The notes under the pieces are model-generated. The model saw nothing but the letters and a program-made list of their open reading frames with translations. It had not been told where the DNA came from and searched no databases. Position numbers and translations under genes: made by a program. From the NCBI GenBank assembly GCA_023150875.1, contig JAKLKC010000022.1:34927-98926 (forward strand): a DNA stretch of 64,000 nt, in the 5' to 3' direction. The DNA comes from Myxococcota bacterium (GTDB lineage Bacteria > Myxococcota_A > UBA796 > UBA9615 > JAKLKC01). This document shows positions 1 through 8,799 of this stretch, one piece after another. The first letter of the stretch is position 1; every line of letters begins with the position of its first letter.

Positions 1-481
1 GCCGCCGCCAGATCTCCCCGTGGCCCCCCTCGGCGTCGAAGGCGCCGCCAACGGCGAACACCTCGTCGCCGAGGGCATAGACCCCGTAGAGGGTCGCCTC
101 GGTGGGCACGTCCTCCCGGGTGCGCACCCCGTCCACGGAATGCACGATCCGGCCCGCCTCGCCCACCGCGTACCACTCTCCGGCCCGCGGTCCGTGGACC
201 CACCACAGGGTCTTGTCGGCGACGTCCCGCTCCACGCAGAGGCGGTCGCCGTCCCAGGTCACGGCGATGCCTCCACCGGAGCCGATCTCGCCCCCCACCA
301 TCAGCAGGGTGTCGCCGTCGCTCCACGCCGACATCAGGGCGCCCCCGGCGATGCGGTCGGCCATCAGCGAGAAGGTCGGTCCCTCCTCCACGGGCGGGTC
401 CTCGGTGCAACCTTGCAGCCCCAGGACCGCCAGCGCCGCCGCGCCGATCCGCCTCCTCCCCCCCCAGGAACGCCTCGTCAT
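1..481 (-). CDS. Lipoprotein with beta-propeller-like repeats, 3' end cut by window edge
   Basis: Reading leftwards from an ATG at 481 the frame is open to the window edge (about 160 codons visible). The N-terminus has an Arg-rich n-region, a hydrophobic stretch and the lipobox LQGC with Cys at residue 25, so it is probably an outer-surface lipoprotein. The rest contains short repeats of the type seen in BNR/YCF48-like propellers (VMVGGEIG-like, WYAVGEAGRIVHS, VFAVGGAFDAEGG), a pattern inferred by eye. Product function is not known. It diverges from the lipoprotein gene at 598, and an AT-rich pocket lies between them. Confidence 0.7.
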   Translation of the reverse strand, partial: MTRRSWGGRRRIGAAALAVLGLQGCTEDPPVEEGPTFSLMADRIAGGALMSAWSDGDTLLMVGGEIGSGGGIAVTWDGDRLCVERDVADKTLWWVHGPRAGEWYAVGEAGRIVHSVDGVRTREDVPTEATLYGVYALGDEVFAVGGAFDAEGGHGEIWRR

Positions 482-533
482 GCCGCACGCCTCCACGCTC
501 CCGCCGGTGGACGGACGGGAGTTTCAGCCGATA

Positions 534-540
534 GTATAAT
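534..540. promoter_or_regulatory. Putative -10 region between divergent lipoprotein genes
   Basis: The only AT-rich pocket in the 482-597 gap. TATAAT is read on the plus strand at 535-540, and TATACT on the minus strand from 534-539. It could serve either or both divergent genes. No convincing -35 hexamer is visible at 16-18 bp on either side. Confidence 0.4.
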
Positions 541-597
541 CCACTGAGTGCGTCCGCCGTCGCCCTGATGCGGCGGCGGGCCCGGGGAGCACCGGTC

Positions 598-1161
598 ATG
601 CCTCCTTCCCTCGTCCCGCCCTCCCTTGGCGTCGTCCCCCTGGCGACCCTCCTCGCGGTCCTCGCCCCGGGCTGCAACCCCGACGGCACCGACGACGACA
701 CCGGGGGGGAAGTGGTGGAGGGCACCTGCACCCTCGGCCTCACCGACGCCGAGGGCACCTTCGTGCCCCTGGGGGAGGGCGCGGACCGGCTGGAGCTGAT
801 CCTCGGGTTCCAGGGCTTCATCTGGATCGAGGTCAACCTCCGGGTCGAGCCCGAGTGCCCCGAGCTGGTGGACGCCTCCACCGGGATCACCATGGACGGC
901 CACGGGTCCATCGGGGGAGCCCAGCCCCTGGTCACCCTCGACCCCACGGGGAGCGGGGACTACCTCAGCGAGGACATCCTCATGTTCCTCAACGGGGGGA
1001 GCATGAGCGAGTACGTGGGGCGCGCCGCGGACCTGGCGGTCGCCCTGGAGGGGGACGGATGGCGTTGCGTGGCCTCGGCGGCGGGGATCCTGGTGGACGA
1101 CGACCCTTGCATCCACACGGGCGAGGACACGGACTGCGAGGAGGAGGGGGAGGACCCGTGA
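598..1161 (+). CDS. Hypothetical lipoprotein
   Basis: Encodes 187 residues. The ATG at 598 is preferred over the ATG at 568 because it has a GGGAG sequence just upstream and gives a compact signal peptide with lipobox APGC (Cys 26) followed by an Asp-rich linker, the standard export signature in this window. The mature part has acidic beta-rich sequence and four Cys but no motif I recognise. Its TGA stop overlaps the GTG start of the next gene (GTGA at 1158), so the two are probably co-transcribed and translationally coupled. Confidence 0.7.
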   Translation: MPPSLVPPSLGVVPLATLLAVLAPGCNPDGTDDDTGGEVVEGTCTLGLTDAEGTFVPLGEGADRLELILGFQGFIWIEVNLRVEPECPELVDASTGITMDGHGSIGGAQPLVTLDPTGSGDYLSEDILMFLNGGSMSEYVGRAADLAVALEGDGWRCVASAAGILVDDDPCIHTGEDTDCEEEGEDP

Positions 1162-3605
1162 GCCGATACGCCGCGAACCTGATGGCGGCGGTCCTCGTCG
1201 CCGGGGCCGCTGCGGCCTGCGAGCCCGAGTGGACCCCGAGGTCCCTGGAGCCCTACGTCAACTCCTTCGGACCCGGGGACCGCCTCTGGTCGGAGCAGCC
1301 CGTCCGGGAGAAGCCCACCGAGGTCGTCGTGGACGCCGCGGGCGAGAAGGCCTACGTCGCCCTGATGGGCACCTTCGACACCCCCGGGAACGCCGTCGCC
1401 GTGGTGGACCTGGAGACCGGGCAGGCGACGGCGAGGATCGAGGTCGGATCGGCCCCCGGCGGCCTCGCCCTCCACCCCGACGGCCGCCACCTGCTGGTGC
1501 TCAACCGCCTGAGCAACTTCGCCTCGGTGATCGACACCGAGACCGACAAGGTGGTGGAACAGGTGCCCACCGAGTTCTACGCCATGGAGGCGGTCTTCAC
1601 CCCCGACGGGCGCGAGGCGTGGGTGACCAACCGCTGGCTGGACGCCGTGGTGAGGTGGGAGGTCGACCCCACCCCCGGCTCCTTCTCCATCCAGTCCACT
1701 GGGCTGCGGCTTCCGGTCTCCCCGAACCCCCGGGACGTGGCGATCTCCGCCGACGGCAAGGTCGTGGCGGTCGGCGCCATCTCGGGGCTGGACCTCACCC
1801 TGGTGGACGTCCCCTCCCGGGAGGTGTCCGCGACCCTGTCCCTGGGGGCTCCCTCCAACGGTGTCGCCATCGTGGGGGACCTGCTGGTGGCGGCCACGAT
1901 GTCCGCCTCGACCCACCACCTCCCGACGGAAGGTCCCGACAGCGACGGCGACGGAAACCCCGGCGACGGTACCCCCAACGTGAACTTCCAGGACCTGCAG
2001 AACGAGATCGCCGTCTTCCGCGCCTCGACGGGGGAGGCGCTGAAGCGCTACACCTCGGACACGATCTGCTGCATGGACTACCGGGACGTGGACCCCGGCG
2101 ACGAGGGGCGCTACGCGGAGATGCTGCCCCCCCGGGAGGACTGGATCGTCGAGGGGGCCCTGCCTGAGCAGGTGACGGCGGTGGAGAGGGGAGGCCGCAC
2201 CGAGGTGTGGGTGACCTACTCGGCCTCCGACCAGATGCAGCGGTTCATCGCCGACCCCGCCACCGGGGCCCTGACGCCGGACGGGACCTTCCCCACCTCG
2301 GGCCACGCCCCCCACGGCGTGGCGGTCGCCGGGGACCGGGTGCTGGTGGCCCACCGGCTGTCCGAGACCCTGGGGATCTACGACGCCGACTCCGGAGCCC
2401 TCCTGCACGACGTGGTGGTGGGGGACGTGACGGGGGGGGAGTTCCCCGCGACGGACGCGGAGATCGGGGAGCTGTTCTTCTTCGTCACCGCGCCCTTCAC
2501 CATCGACGGCGACCAGGCGTGCAGCCACTGCCACCGGGAGATGGGGAACGTCGACAAGGCCCTGTCCATGCCCCTCACCCGCTACGCGGGCCGGGGCTCG
2601 CGCCTGAACCAGGCGTGCCGCGGCGCCGCCGACACGAGGCCCTGGTTCTTCGAGTCGGCGATGGACGAGACCAACTTCCGGCCGGTGATCAACGAGTTCG
2701 CCCGCATCGAGAACTTCTGCTGCGACGACTACACCCTGTGGCCCGACGGCGCTCCCGCCGGCTGCGCCGACGACCCGCCGCCGGAGTGCGCGACCGAGCC
2801 CAACGCCTCGTCCCTGGACGGCTTCGCGGCGGTACGGGGCGTCGAGGGGGTGGTCCTCCATCCCCGGGCGACCTCGGCGCCGTCCCGGAACCGGTTCTTC
2901 CTGGAGGCCTCGGCCCAGGTGTTCGGACGCACCGAGTCCTTCGGCGACGGGATCTACTTCGAGAACCTGGTCACCGGCGAGCGGGAGCCCATCAACCTGG
3001 ACTTCGACGGGACGACCCAGGCCCTGGGCCTCTTCCTGCTGGCGAACACCGGGCTCCCCCCCAACCCCCACGACCCCGAGTCGGCGATGGCGAGGCGCGG
3101 TCGGGCGATATACGAGGACCCGCGGACCGCGTGTGCCACCTGCCACCCGGCGCCGGCCTTCACCGTCTCCACCGACGTGAACCCGGGCAACATCTCCCTG
3201 TTCTTCGGGCCGGTGGTGACCCCCAACCGGGACGAGGACGGAACCAACCTCGACATCTTCTCAGACGGCTTCATCGACTCCTTCCCCCTGGTCTCCCAGG
3301 ATAGCTGCGAGGACCTCTGCGGGCCGGAAGCCTGCGCCGCGGATCCCTTCGTGTGCGACGACATCCGCAACGTCCTCCTGGGCGCGACCACGCTGCGGGG
3401 GATCTGGGACCGTTCCCCGTCGATGCTCCACGACGGCCGCGCCCAGGGGCTGAGGGAGGTCCTCTGCACTCCGGGCCACCCGGCGCTCCAGCCCGGGGAG
3501 ACGGGGTTCAACGAGCGGGACGGCGTGCCGGACACCCACGGCGGCACCAGCCACCTGTCCGCCGCCGACATCGACGACCTGATCGCTTACATCCTGACGC
3601 TGTAG
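1158..3605 (+). CDS. Lipoprotein: YVTN-type beta-propeller fused to diheme cytochrome c / peroxidase-like domain
   Basis: 815 residues from a GTG that overlaps the preceding stop. It has a signal peptide with lipobox AAAC (Cys 21). Residues about 45-430 contain YVTN/surface-antigen propeller repeats (VAVVDLETG, GLALHPDGR, VFTPDGREAWVTN). Two c-type heme sites follow: CSHCH at 455-459 and CATCH at 659-663, in the arrangement of the MauG/CCP-like (bacterial diheme peroxidase) superfamily. The C-terminus has GATTLRGIWDRSPSMLHDGR, a sequence type common next to the second heme in that family. It is likely an outer-membrane-anchored redox protein; its substrate is unknown. A longer upstream ORF in the same frame overlaps the preceding gene and is not used. 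Confidence 0.85.
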   Translation: MSRYAANLMAAVLVAGAAAACEPEWTPRSLEPYVNSFGPGDRLWSEQPVREKPTEVVVDAAGEKAYVALMGTFDTPGNAVAVVDLETGQATARIEVGSAPGGLALHPDGRHLLVLNRLSNFASVIDTETDKVVEQVPTEFYAMEAVFTPDGREAWVTNRWLDAVVRWEVDPTPGSFSIQSTGLRLPVSPNPRDVAISADGKVVAVGAISGLDLTLVDVPSREVSATLSLGAPSNGVAIVGDLLVAATMSASTHHLPTEGPDSDGDGNPGDGTPNVNFQDLQNEIAVFRASTGEALKRYTSDTICCMDYRDVDPGDEGRYAEMLPPREDWIVEGALPEQVTAVERGGRTEVWVTYSASDQMQRFIADPATGALTPDGTFPTSGHAPHGVAVAGDRVLVAHRLSETLGIYDADSGALLHDVVVGDVTGGEFPATDAEIGELFFFVTAPFTIDGDQACSHCHREMGNVDKALSMPLTRYAGRGSRLNQACRGAADTRPWFFESAMDETNFRPVINEFARIENFCCDDYTLWPDGAPAGCADDPPPECATEPNASSLDGFAAVRGVEGVVLHPRATSAPSRNRFFLEASAQVFGRTESFGDGIYFENLVTGEREPINLDFDGTTQALGLFLLANTGLPPNPHDPESAMARRGRAIYEDPRTACATCHPAPAFTVSTDVNPGNISLFFGPVVTPNRDEDGTNLDIFSDGFIDSFPLVSQDSCEDLCGPEACAADPFVCDDIRNVLLGATTLRGIWDRSPSMLHDGRAQGLREVLCTPGHPALQPGETGFNERDGVPDTHGGTSHLSAADIDDLIAYILTL

Positions 3606-3626
3606 GGCCGGCGGTCCCGAGGGCGG

Positions 3627-4160
3627 TCAGAGCAGCGTGGACGCCAGCCATCCGGCGGTGATCATCGCGACGGAGCTGGTCCAGTCCATGCCGATGGCCC
3701 GGTACACGGGCTCGATGCGGTAGCCGATCCAGAACAGCACGCGCCCCGCCGTCCAGATCCCCACCAGGAAGGGCAGGACGAAGGTGTGCTCGGGATCGAT
3801 GCGGAGCGCGAGGGCGGCCAGCATCGGCGAGAAGATCGCGGCCTGTTCCAGGGTGTTGTCCATCACCCGCTGGTTGATCTTCCAGCCCCGGCTCTCCATC
3901 CCGTCGAGCACCCGCGTCTCCGCCTCGACGGTGTCGCCGGCGCGCCACAGGCCTTGGAGGACGAGCATCACCACGGCGGCGGGGAGGGCCTGGAGCTGCA
4001 CGGCGAGGAGCAGGCGATCCAGGGGGGCCTCGATGGGGGCGAGGCGCGGGGCGAGGTTCCACGTAGCCAGGAACACGACCACGAAGCTGGTGTAGCCCAT
4101 CGCGATCCACTTGAGGACGCGGGCACGGGGTGCGGCGAAGGCGGCGAGTCGGGCGATCAC
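3627..4160 (-). CDS. MAPEG-family membrane protein
   Basis: 177 residues with about four hydrophobic segments. The NxxE-like stretch (NQRVMDNTLEQAAIF) and the closing run of hydrophobic helices match the MAPEG family (membrane-associated eicosanoid/glutathione metabolism), whose members bind glutathione or related thiols at the membrane. The specific reaction is unknown. Its start overlaps the stop of the TetR gene by four bases (ATGA on the minus strand), so the two form an operon under the TetR promoter. Confidence 0.75.
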   Translation of the reverse strand: MIARLAAFAAPRARVLKWIAMGYTSFVVVFLATWNLAPRLAPIEAPLDRLLLAVQLQALPAAVVMLVLQGLWRAGDTVEAETRVLDGMESRGWKINQRVMDNTLEQAAIFSPMLAALALRIDPEHTFVLPFLVGIWTAGRVLFWIGYRIEPVYRAIGMDWTSSVAMITAGWLASTLL

Positions 4161-4777
4161 GGTTCATCCTCCGGTAGCCGGGGCGCGAGGGCACGGGGGT
4201 CGCGGGCGAGCATGTCCAGGATGGCGCGGATCCCGGCGAGGGCGGCTCGACTCGACTGGTCTGCGTCGTTCCCCCAGTTGGCGTGGAGCACGTCCCAGGC
4301 GTAGGGCGAGCCGAGCAGGTCCAGGAGCCCCAGGGCCATGCGCCTCTCCTCGGGCGGCAGGGGGGCCAGCGTGGACGCGAACATGTACTCGAGGGGGTGC
4401 GGGCCCCGGATCCGCGACCGGGTGGGGACGGCAAAGAAGGCGCGGAAGACGGCGGGATCGGCCTGCATCGCCGCGAACTGGCGGCGGATGAGGGCCTCCC
4501 CGTCCTCCCGGGTGTAGCGTGTCGGGTGCTGCGGGTCGTCGCCCTCCGCTCCGAGCTTCTCGAAGAGCCGGTCGGAGAGCGCCAGGAACAGGTCGTCCGC
4601 GCGCGGGAAGTGGCGGTACACCGTGCGCACGGAGACCTGGGCCTCGGCCGCGAGGAGCTCGAACGTGAGGTCCGCCGCGCGGGTGGTGCGCAGCAGAACC
4701 CACGCGGTGTCGAGGATGCGGGCGCGCGTGGCGAGGGCTTGGGACTCGCGGAGGGGGGAGCGATAGGTCCGTGCCAT
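4157..4777 (-). CDS. TetR/AcrR-family transcriptional regulator
   Basis: 206 residues. The N-terminal 60 residues form the TetR helix-turn-helix (RARILDTAWVLL, then AEAQVSVRTVYRHFPRADDLF); the variable C-terminal half is the presumed ligand-binding and dimerisation domain. It is transcribed divergently from the diheme cytochrome gene at 4850, with a 20-bp palindrome between them that lies over the promoter. It probably represses itself, MAPEG and the cytochrome until a ligand binds. The ligand cannot be told from sequence. Confidence 0.9.
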   Translation of the reverse strand: MARTYRSPLRESQALATRARILDTAWVLLRTTRAADLTFELLAAEAQVSVRTVYRHFPRADDLFLALSDRLFEKLGAEGDDPQHPTRYTREDGEALIRRQFAAMQADPAVFRAFFAVPTRSRIRGPHPLEYMFASTLAPLPPEERRMALGLLDLLGSPYAWDVLHANWGNDADQSSRAALAGIRAILDMLARDPRALAPRLPEDEP

Positions 4778-4796
4778 TTCGTGACGTATCCGTGTA

Positions 4797-4827
4797 TTGA
4801 CAGCAGGGATGGTACATCAATACCATC
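4797..4827. promoter_or_regulatory. Divergent promoter with palindromic TetR operator
   Basis: A perfect inverted repeat GATGGTA (4808-4814), six-base spacer, TACCATC (4821-4827) lies between the TetR start and the cytochrome start. A consensus -35 TTGACA lies at 4797-4802, and 17-18 bp later the right arm of the palindrome forms a weak -10. Bound repressor would therefore cover the spacer and -10. The spacer base run CATCAA reads TTGATG on the other strand and could be the -35 for the tetR side. Confidence 0.7.
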
Positions 4828-4849
4828 GACCTGCCAGCGGAGGTGCCCC

Positions 4850-5860
4850 ATGGTGGCGTGGAAGAAGTGGTTGAAGGTGGGCGGAGGGACCCTCGGAGGC
4901 GGCTCCGCGATGCTGGGCGGGGTGGTCTTCTGGGCGGGTACGACGGGGGAGCAGGACCTCCAGTTCCCCGACTGGCCCATGCCCGAGCTCGCGGCCTCCA
5001 CCGATCCGGAGGTGATCGAGAGGGGGCGGTACCTGGCCTACGGGCCCGCCCACTGCGCCATCTGCCACACGGGCGAGGACCGCGACCATCCGGAGCGGGT
5101 GATGCAGGAGCCCTTCGACGGGGGGCTCGAGTTCGCCATGGGCCCCCTCGGCACCCGCTACGCGCCTAACCTCACCCCGGATCCCGAGACGGGGATCGGG
5201 CGGTACACCGACGCCGAGGTGGCGCGGGCGATCCGCACCGGTGTCCTGCCCAGCGGGGAGCTCTCGGTCTTCATGAGCGTGTCCGTGGGCGAGCTGAGCG
5301 ACCAGGACCTCGTGGCCGTCCTCTCGTTCCTCCGTTCGCTGCCCCCGGTGAGGAACGAGGTCCGGCAGGGGAGCTGGAGCTTCCTCACCCGGGCCTTCTT
5401 GCGGCTCGGCCTCTTCGGCCTGGAACCGCGGCCGCTCGAGGGGCCCGCCCACGTCCCCCCCGGGGACGAGCCCAGCGTGGAGCGGGGGAAGTACCTCGCC
5501 GACCACGTCGCGTTCTGCCAGGGCTGCCACAGTCCCGTCGACATGGCCACGTTCCGGGTGACCGGGCCGCCATACAGCGGCGGGAACGTGGAGCCCAGCC
5601 ACGGCGCCGACACGGAGTTCGAGTACGCCCCCACGAACCTCACCCCCTCGCCGACGGGTTACGTGGGGAAGGTGGACGAGGACGCCTTCGTGGCGCGGCT
5701 CAGGGGGGGCCGGCAGCACCTCACGTCGATCATGCCCTGGGAGAACTTCGGCACGATGACCGACGCCGACCTGCGGAGCATCTACCGGTACCTCAAGACG
5801 GTACCCCCCGTCGATCGGGACACGGGACCGGGCTACCGCGAGATCGGTAGCTGGCCGTAG
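4850..5860 (+). CDS. Membrane-anchored diheme cytochrome c
   Basis: 336 residues. The ATG at 4850 (MVAWKKWLK) is chosen because it gives a basic n-region and one hydrophobic N-terminal helix and lies just after the operator; the frame extends upstream only into the divergent gene. Heme motifs are CAICH (69-73) and CQGCH (223-227), each followed by cytochrome c fold sequence with candidate distal Met residues. Tandem-heme cytochromes of this shape often serve as the electron acceptor subunit of periplasmic dehydrogenases, but no dehydrogenase gene is adjacent. Regulation by the neighbouring TetR protein is likely. Confidence 0.85.
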   Translation: MVAWKKWLKVGGGTLGGGSAMLGGVVFWAGTTGEQDLQFPDWPMPELAASTDPEVIERGRYLAYGPAHCAICHTGEDRDHPERVMQEPFDGGLEFAMGPLGTRYAPNLTPDPETGIGRYTDAEVARAIRTGVLPSGELSVFMSVSVGELSDQDLVAVLSFLRSLPPVRNEVRQGSWSFLTRAFLRLGLFGLEPRPLEGPAHVPPGDEPSVERGKYLADHVAFCQGCHSPVDMATFRVTGPPYSGGNVEPSHGADTEFEYAPTNLTPSPTGYVGKVDEDAFVARLRGGRQHLTSIMPWENFGTMTDADLRSIYRYLKTVPPVDRDTGPGYREIGSWP

Positions 5861-5902
5861 GGGAAACGGCGCGCTGCCCTTTCCGGTCTACTCCGGATCT
5901 TC

Positions 5903-6170
5903 TCAGGCGGGGCCCGCCGAACGGGCCAGCAGCCGCACCGCATCCCCCGGGGCGACCTCTCCCTCCTCCAGCACCCGTACCTTCCACCCCGGACCGATGG
6001 ATCCGGGGCCGCGGGCGCTCCCGGGATCCCGGGGCGCGCGGGGGGGAGGCACGCGGCGGGAGCACGCCGTGGACGGGCCAGAAACCCACCCCGATGGCTC
6101 GCGCGCTGGTGGTTGACCCGGTGCAAGAGGTTGCGCGACCAGGAGGTTGTCGAGGCGGGGATCGAGCCCC
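5903..6170 (-). pseudogene. Decayed C-terminal copy of the MOSC gene
   Basis: Read on the minus strand, 5903-6060 is a near copy of 7565-7719, the end of the intact MOSC gene, including the shared run GPGW followed by RVLEEGEVAPGD and the stop. From 6060 to about 6170 the match weakens, but DPRL and NLL still align with the intact gene, with seven residues missing between there and the RRVPPP motif. There is no start or N-terminal half. The AAA ATPase gene begins 20 bp beyond the end of the match, so the break point lies at that gene. Confidence 0.75.
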
Positions 6171-6189
6171 CTGTGGCCTCGGTGGCGGG

Positions 6190-7344
6190 TCAGAGGGGGT
6201 CCAGGTCCTGGAGGAGCCTCGCCATCGCCACCGCCCGCACCTTCGGGGCCAGCGGGAATGTGTCCGGGCCGGCGTGAACCACGTCCAGGCGCTCCAGACC
6301 CAGCACCGTGAGGGCCGAGCGCATGGACGGGGTCAGGTGCGGCGCCGAGGTGCGCTTGAACTCGAATCCGAGCCGGAGGCCGCCCCGCACCACCAGCAGA
6401 TCCAGCTCGGCGCCGGTGTGGACGGCCCAGAAGAAGCACTCTTCGTGCTCCGCGCCGAGGCGGGCGACGACCTGATCGAGGGCGAAGCCCTCCCAGGAGG
6501 CCCCGACCTTGGGGTGGGAGAGGAGGTCCTCGCGGTCGAAGACGGCAAGGAGGCGATGCAGCAGGCCCGTGTCGGCGAGGTACACCTTCGGCGAACGGAC
6601 CTCCCGCTTGCCCATGTTGGCGTGCCACGGGGACAGGCGGCGGACCATGAGCGTTCCCACGAGGACGTCCAGGTAGTTGCGGACGGTGGACTCGGAGACC
6701 GAGAAGGCGCGCGCCAGCTCGGCGCCGTTCCAGATCTGGGCGTGGTAGTGGGCCAGCATGGTCCAGAAGCGTCGGATGGTCTCGGGAGCCAGCCGCAGCC
6801 CCAGCTCGGGCAAGTCCCTCTCGACGTGGGTCCGCACGAGCGCGCCCAGCCATCGGAACGCCGCCGCGTCGGTCGTTGCCAGGAACGCGCGGGGGAAGCC
6901 GCCGCGCAGCCAGAGCCGGTCCCCATCCCCCGCCACCTCGTCGAGGGCTAGCCCGGTCAGCTCGTGGTAGGCGACGCGACCCGCGAGGGACTCCGAGGTC
7001 TGCCGCAGGAACGGGGGAGAGGCGCTCCCGGACAGCAGGAAGCGGGCGGGTGCGGACGGCCGGTCGGCCAGGACGCGCAGGACGCGGAAGAGGTCGGGGA
7101 CGCGCTGGACCTCGTCCAGGATGACCAGTCCCTCCAGGGGCTCCAAGGCCAGGACGGGGTCGGCGAGGCGCGCAACGTCCCGCGGATCCTCCAGGTCGAA
7201 GAAGTGGACCGGACCGCCCTCGTGGACGGCGACCTGGCGCGCAAGGGTGGTCTTGCCCACCTGCCTCGGCCCGAGAATGCCGACGACGGGGAACTCCTGG
7301 AGCAGGAGGCGGAGGTGATCGACGTGGCGGCGGCGAGGGATCAT
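6190..7344 (-). CDS. AAA-family ATPase with DUF4143 domain
   Basis: 384 residues from the ATG at 7344 (MIPRRRHVDH, the usual start for this family); an in-frame TTG nine bases upstream is less likely. Walker A is GPRQVGKTT at about residues 25-33, Walker B is LVILDEVQR, followed by the arginine-finger region and a C-terminal DUF4143 domain with a winged-helix-like stretch. These orphan ATPases are widespread, occur in variable copy number and have no settled role. Here it sits between an intact MOSC gene and a decayed copy of the end of that gene, both on the same strand, which suggests arrival by insertion or duplication. Confidence 0.9.
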   Translation of the reverse strand: MIPRRRHVDHLRLLLQEFPVVGILGPRQVGKTTLARQVAVHEGGPVHFFDLEDPRDVARLADPVLALEPLEGLVILDEVQRVPDLFRVLRVLADRPSAPARFLLSGSASPPFLRQTSESLAGRVAYHELTGLALDEVAGDGDRLWLRGGFPRAFLATTDAAAFRWLGALVRTHVERDLPELGLRLAPETIRRFWTMLAHYHAQIWNGAELARAFSVSESTVRNYLDVLVGTLMVRRLSPWHANMGKREVRSPKVYLADTGLLHRLLAVFDREDLLSHPKVGASWEGFALDQVVARLGAEHEECFFWAVHTGAELDLLVVRGGLRLGFEFKRTSAPHLTPSMRSALTVLGLERLDVVHAGPDTFPLAPKVRAVAMARLLQDLDPL

Positions 7345-7564
7345 GGGATACAACTACCATGAAAATCTGTGTGTATCTTGCAGGATTTCCTGGTGTTGAC
7401 GCCTGGATGGCACTTTCGCAGATCGGACTGGTCCGGGATCATGCCGGCCGACCAGATGAGGGACAACCTATCGGATCGTCGAGGGCGCACGGCGGGGACG
7501 GAACACCGAAGCCGCGGTCCGCGGATGCCCGCCCCTGGTCACCGATGCTCCCGCGGAGCCCGGA

Positions 7565-8233
7565 TCAGGCCGCCGGACCCCGGGCCAGCAGCCGCACCGG
7601 ATCCCCAGGGGCCACCTCGCCCTCCTCCAGCACCCGCGCCTTCCAGCCCGGTCCGAGGGATCCGGGGCCCCGGGCGCTCCCGGGATCCCGGGGTGCACGG
7701 GGGGGAGGCACGCGGCGGGCCAGGGCGTCGGCCACCGGCTCAGGCAGCAGGGCGTCCACCAGCCGGGAACCCCCCTCCCGGGCGACCCGCTCCAACTTTC
7801 CCGCGACGGAAAGGGGCATCAGCAGGTCCATCAGGCGGGGATCGATGGCGTCCAGGGTCCGGCACGGGGTCCGGACGCGGCTGATCTGGATCACCGCCCC
7901 GCCGATGGAGAGCACGTCCCCCACCTCCAGGGCCTGGAGGTCGAGCCCCTGGAGGGTCAGGTTCTCGGCCAGGGCGCCGGGGGAGAGGCGGGGCAGGCCC
8001 AGCGCCTCCAGGCGGCGGTAGTTCTCGACGCTGAACAGGCAGACCGCCTGCTCGGGGCCGCCGTGGCGGCGGGGGTGGGCGACGGCGTCCCCGGCCAGCC
8101 CCTCGCGGCCGAGGAAGGCGCGGGGCTGGGGGTGGTTGGGGATCCCCCCGGCGCCGACGCACACGGCGATCACCGCCCCGTCCGCCGGGGTGGCGGGTGG
8201 CGTGCTGCGGGAGGGGGAGGGCGGTGTCGTCAC
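7565..8233 (-). CDS. MOSC-domain protein
   Basis: 222 residues. It matches the MOSC domain (C-terminal domain of molybdenum cofactor sulfurase, stand-alone YiiM-like form): AVCVGAGGIP near the N-terminus, HGGPEQAVCLFS, GALAENLTL and the conserved RTPC with the family Cys at about residue 128. Such proteins bind the molybdenum cofactor or transfer sulfur; YiiM homologues reduce N-hydroxylated compounds. The C-terminal 50 residues are duplicated at 5903-6060. It faces away from the DUF59 gene at 8406. Confidence 0.85.
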   Translation of the reverse strand: MTTPPSPSRSTPPATPADGAVIAVCVGAGGIPNHPQPRAFLGREGLAGDAVAHPRRHGGPEQAVCLFSVENYRRLEALGLPRLSPGALAENLTLQGLDLQALEVGDVLSIGGAVIQISRVRTPCRTLDAIDPRLMDLLMPLSVAGKLERVAREGGSRLVDALLPEPVADALARRVPPPRAPRDPGSARGPGSLGPGWKARVLEEGEVAPGDPVRLLARGPAA

Positions 8234-8405
8234 GGAGGGTCCTCGGGGCGGGGCGCGGGCGGCGGGGCTATTCTAGTCCCTCCCCGCGGCGGGTCGGGAG
8301 GGGCGCTGCCCCCCTGGGGGGCGGAGGGTCAGCCCCCCCACTTGCCTCGCCGGCCCGGCGGACCCCATGGATCGCCCGGTCTCGGGGGGAAGGAGTCCGA
8401 ACGAG

Positions 8406-8798
8406 ATGACCGACTGGTTCCAGTGGATGCGGCGGGCGGCGGGGGGTCCCCCCGGGGAGGGGGAGCCCTCGGCGCCGATGCCGGAGGCGGACGGGGCGAC
8501 CCGGGAGGCGGCGCTCCGGGCCCTGGAGGGGGTCATCGACCCCGAGCTGGGGGTGGACGTGGTGTCCCTGGGCATGGTGCGGCGGGTGGAGCGGGAGGGG
8601 GATGTGGCCCGGATCGCCCTGGCGCTGACCTCCCCCGCCTGTCCCGCGGGCTCGTGGATCGCCGAGCAGGCGAGGAGCGCGGTCCTGGAGGCGCTCCCCG
8701 AGCTGCGGGACGTCGCGGTGGACCTGGTCTCGGACCCGCCGTGGAGCCCCGAGGACATGAGCGAGTCCGCCCGGCGCGCCCTGGGCATGGGGTCCTGA
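8406..8798 (+). CDS. MIP18/DUF59-family protein (PaaD/SufT-like)
   Basis: 130 residues from the ATG at 8406, which has GGAG ten bases upstream; an ATG at 8367 has no ribosome binding site. The DUF59 core is complete: ALEGVIDPELGVDVVSLGMV, then LTSPACPAGSWI with the conserved Cys, then DPPWSPEDMS. Members take part in iron-sulfur cluster assembly or maturation (SufT, PaaD). It lies two bases upstream of the NnrS-like membrane protein gene and is surely in one transcript with it. Confidence 0.85.
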   Translation: MTDWFQWMRRAAGGPPGEGEPSAPMPEADGATREAALRALEGVIDPELGVDVVSLGMVRRVEREGDVARIALALTSPACPAGSWIAEQARSAVLEALPELRDVAVDLVSDPPWSPEDMSESARRALGMGS

Positions 8799-8799
8799 G

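Noticed and set aside
960..3146. Long antisense reading frame opposite the propeller-cytochrome gene
   Set aside because: It is the mirror of a strong coding frame in GC-rich DNA, has Gly/Arg/Pro-rich low-complexity product and no ribosome binding site or motif.
5861..5902. Rho-independent terminator after the diheme cytochrome
   Set aside because: No stable hairpin followed by a T-run is visible here or at most other gene ends; the high GC makes chance stems common.
8191..8405. Strong shared promoter between MOSC and DUF59 genes
   Set aside because: The gap has no AT-rich hexamer pair at usual spacing; only weak matches, so none is listed.
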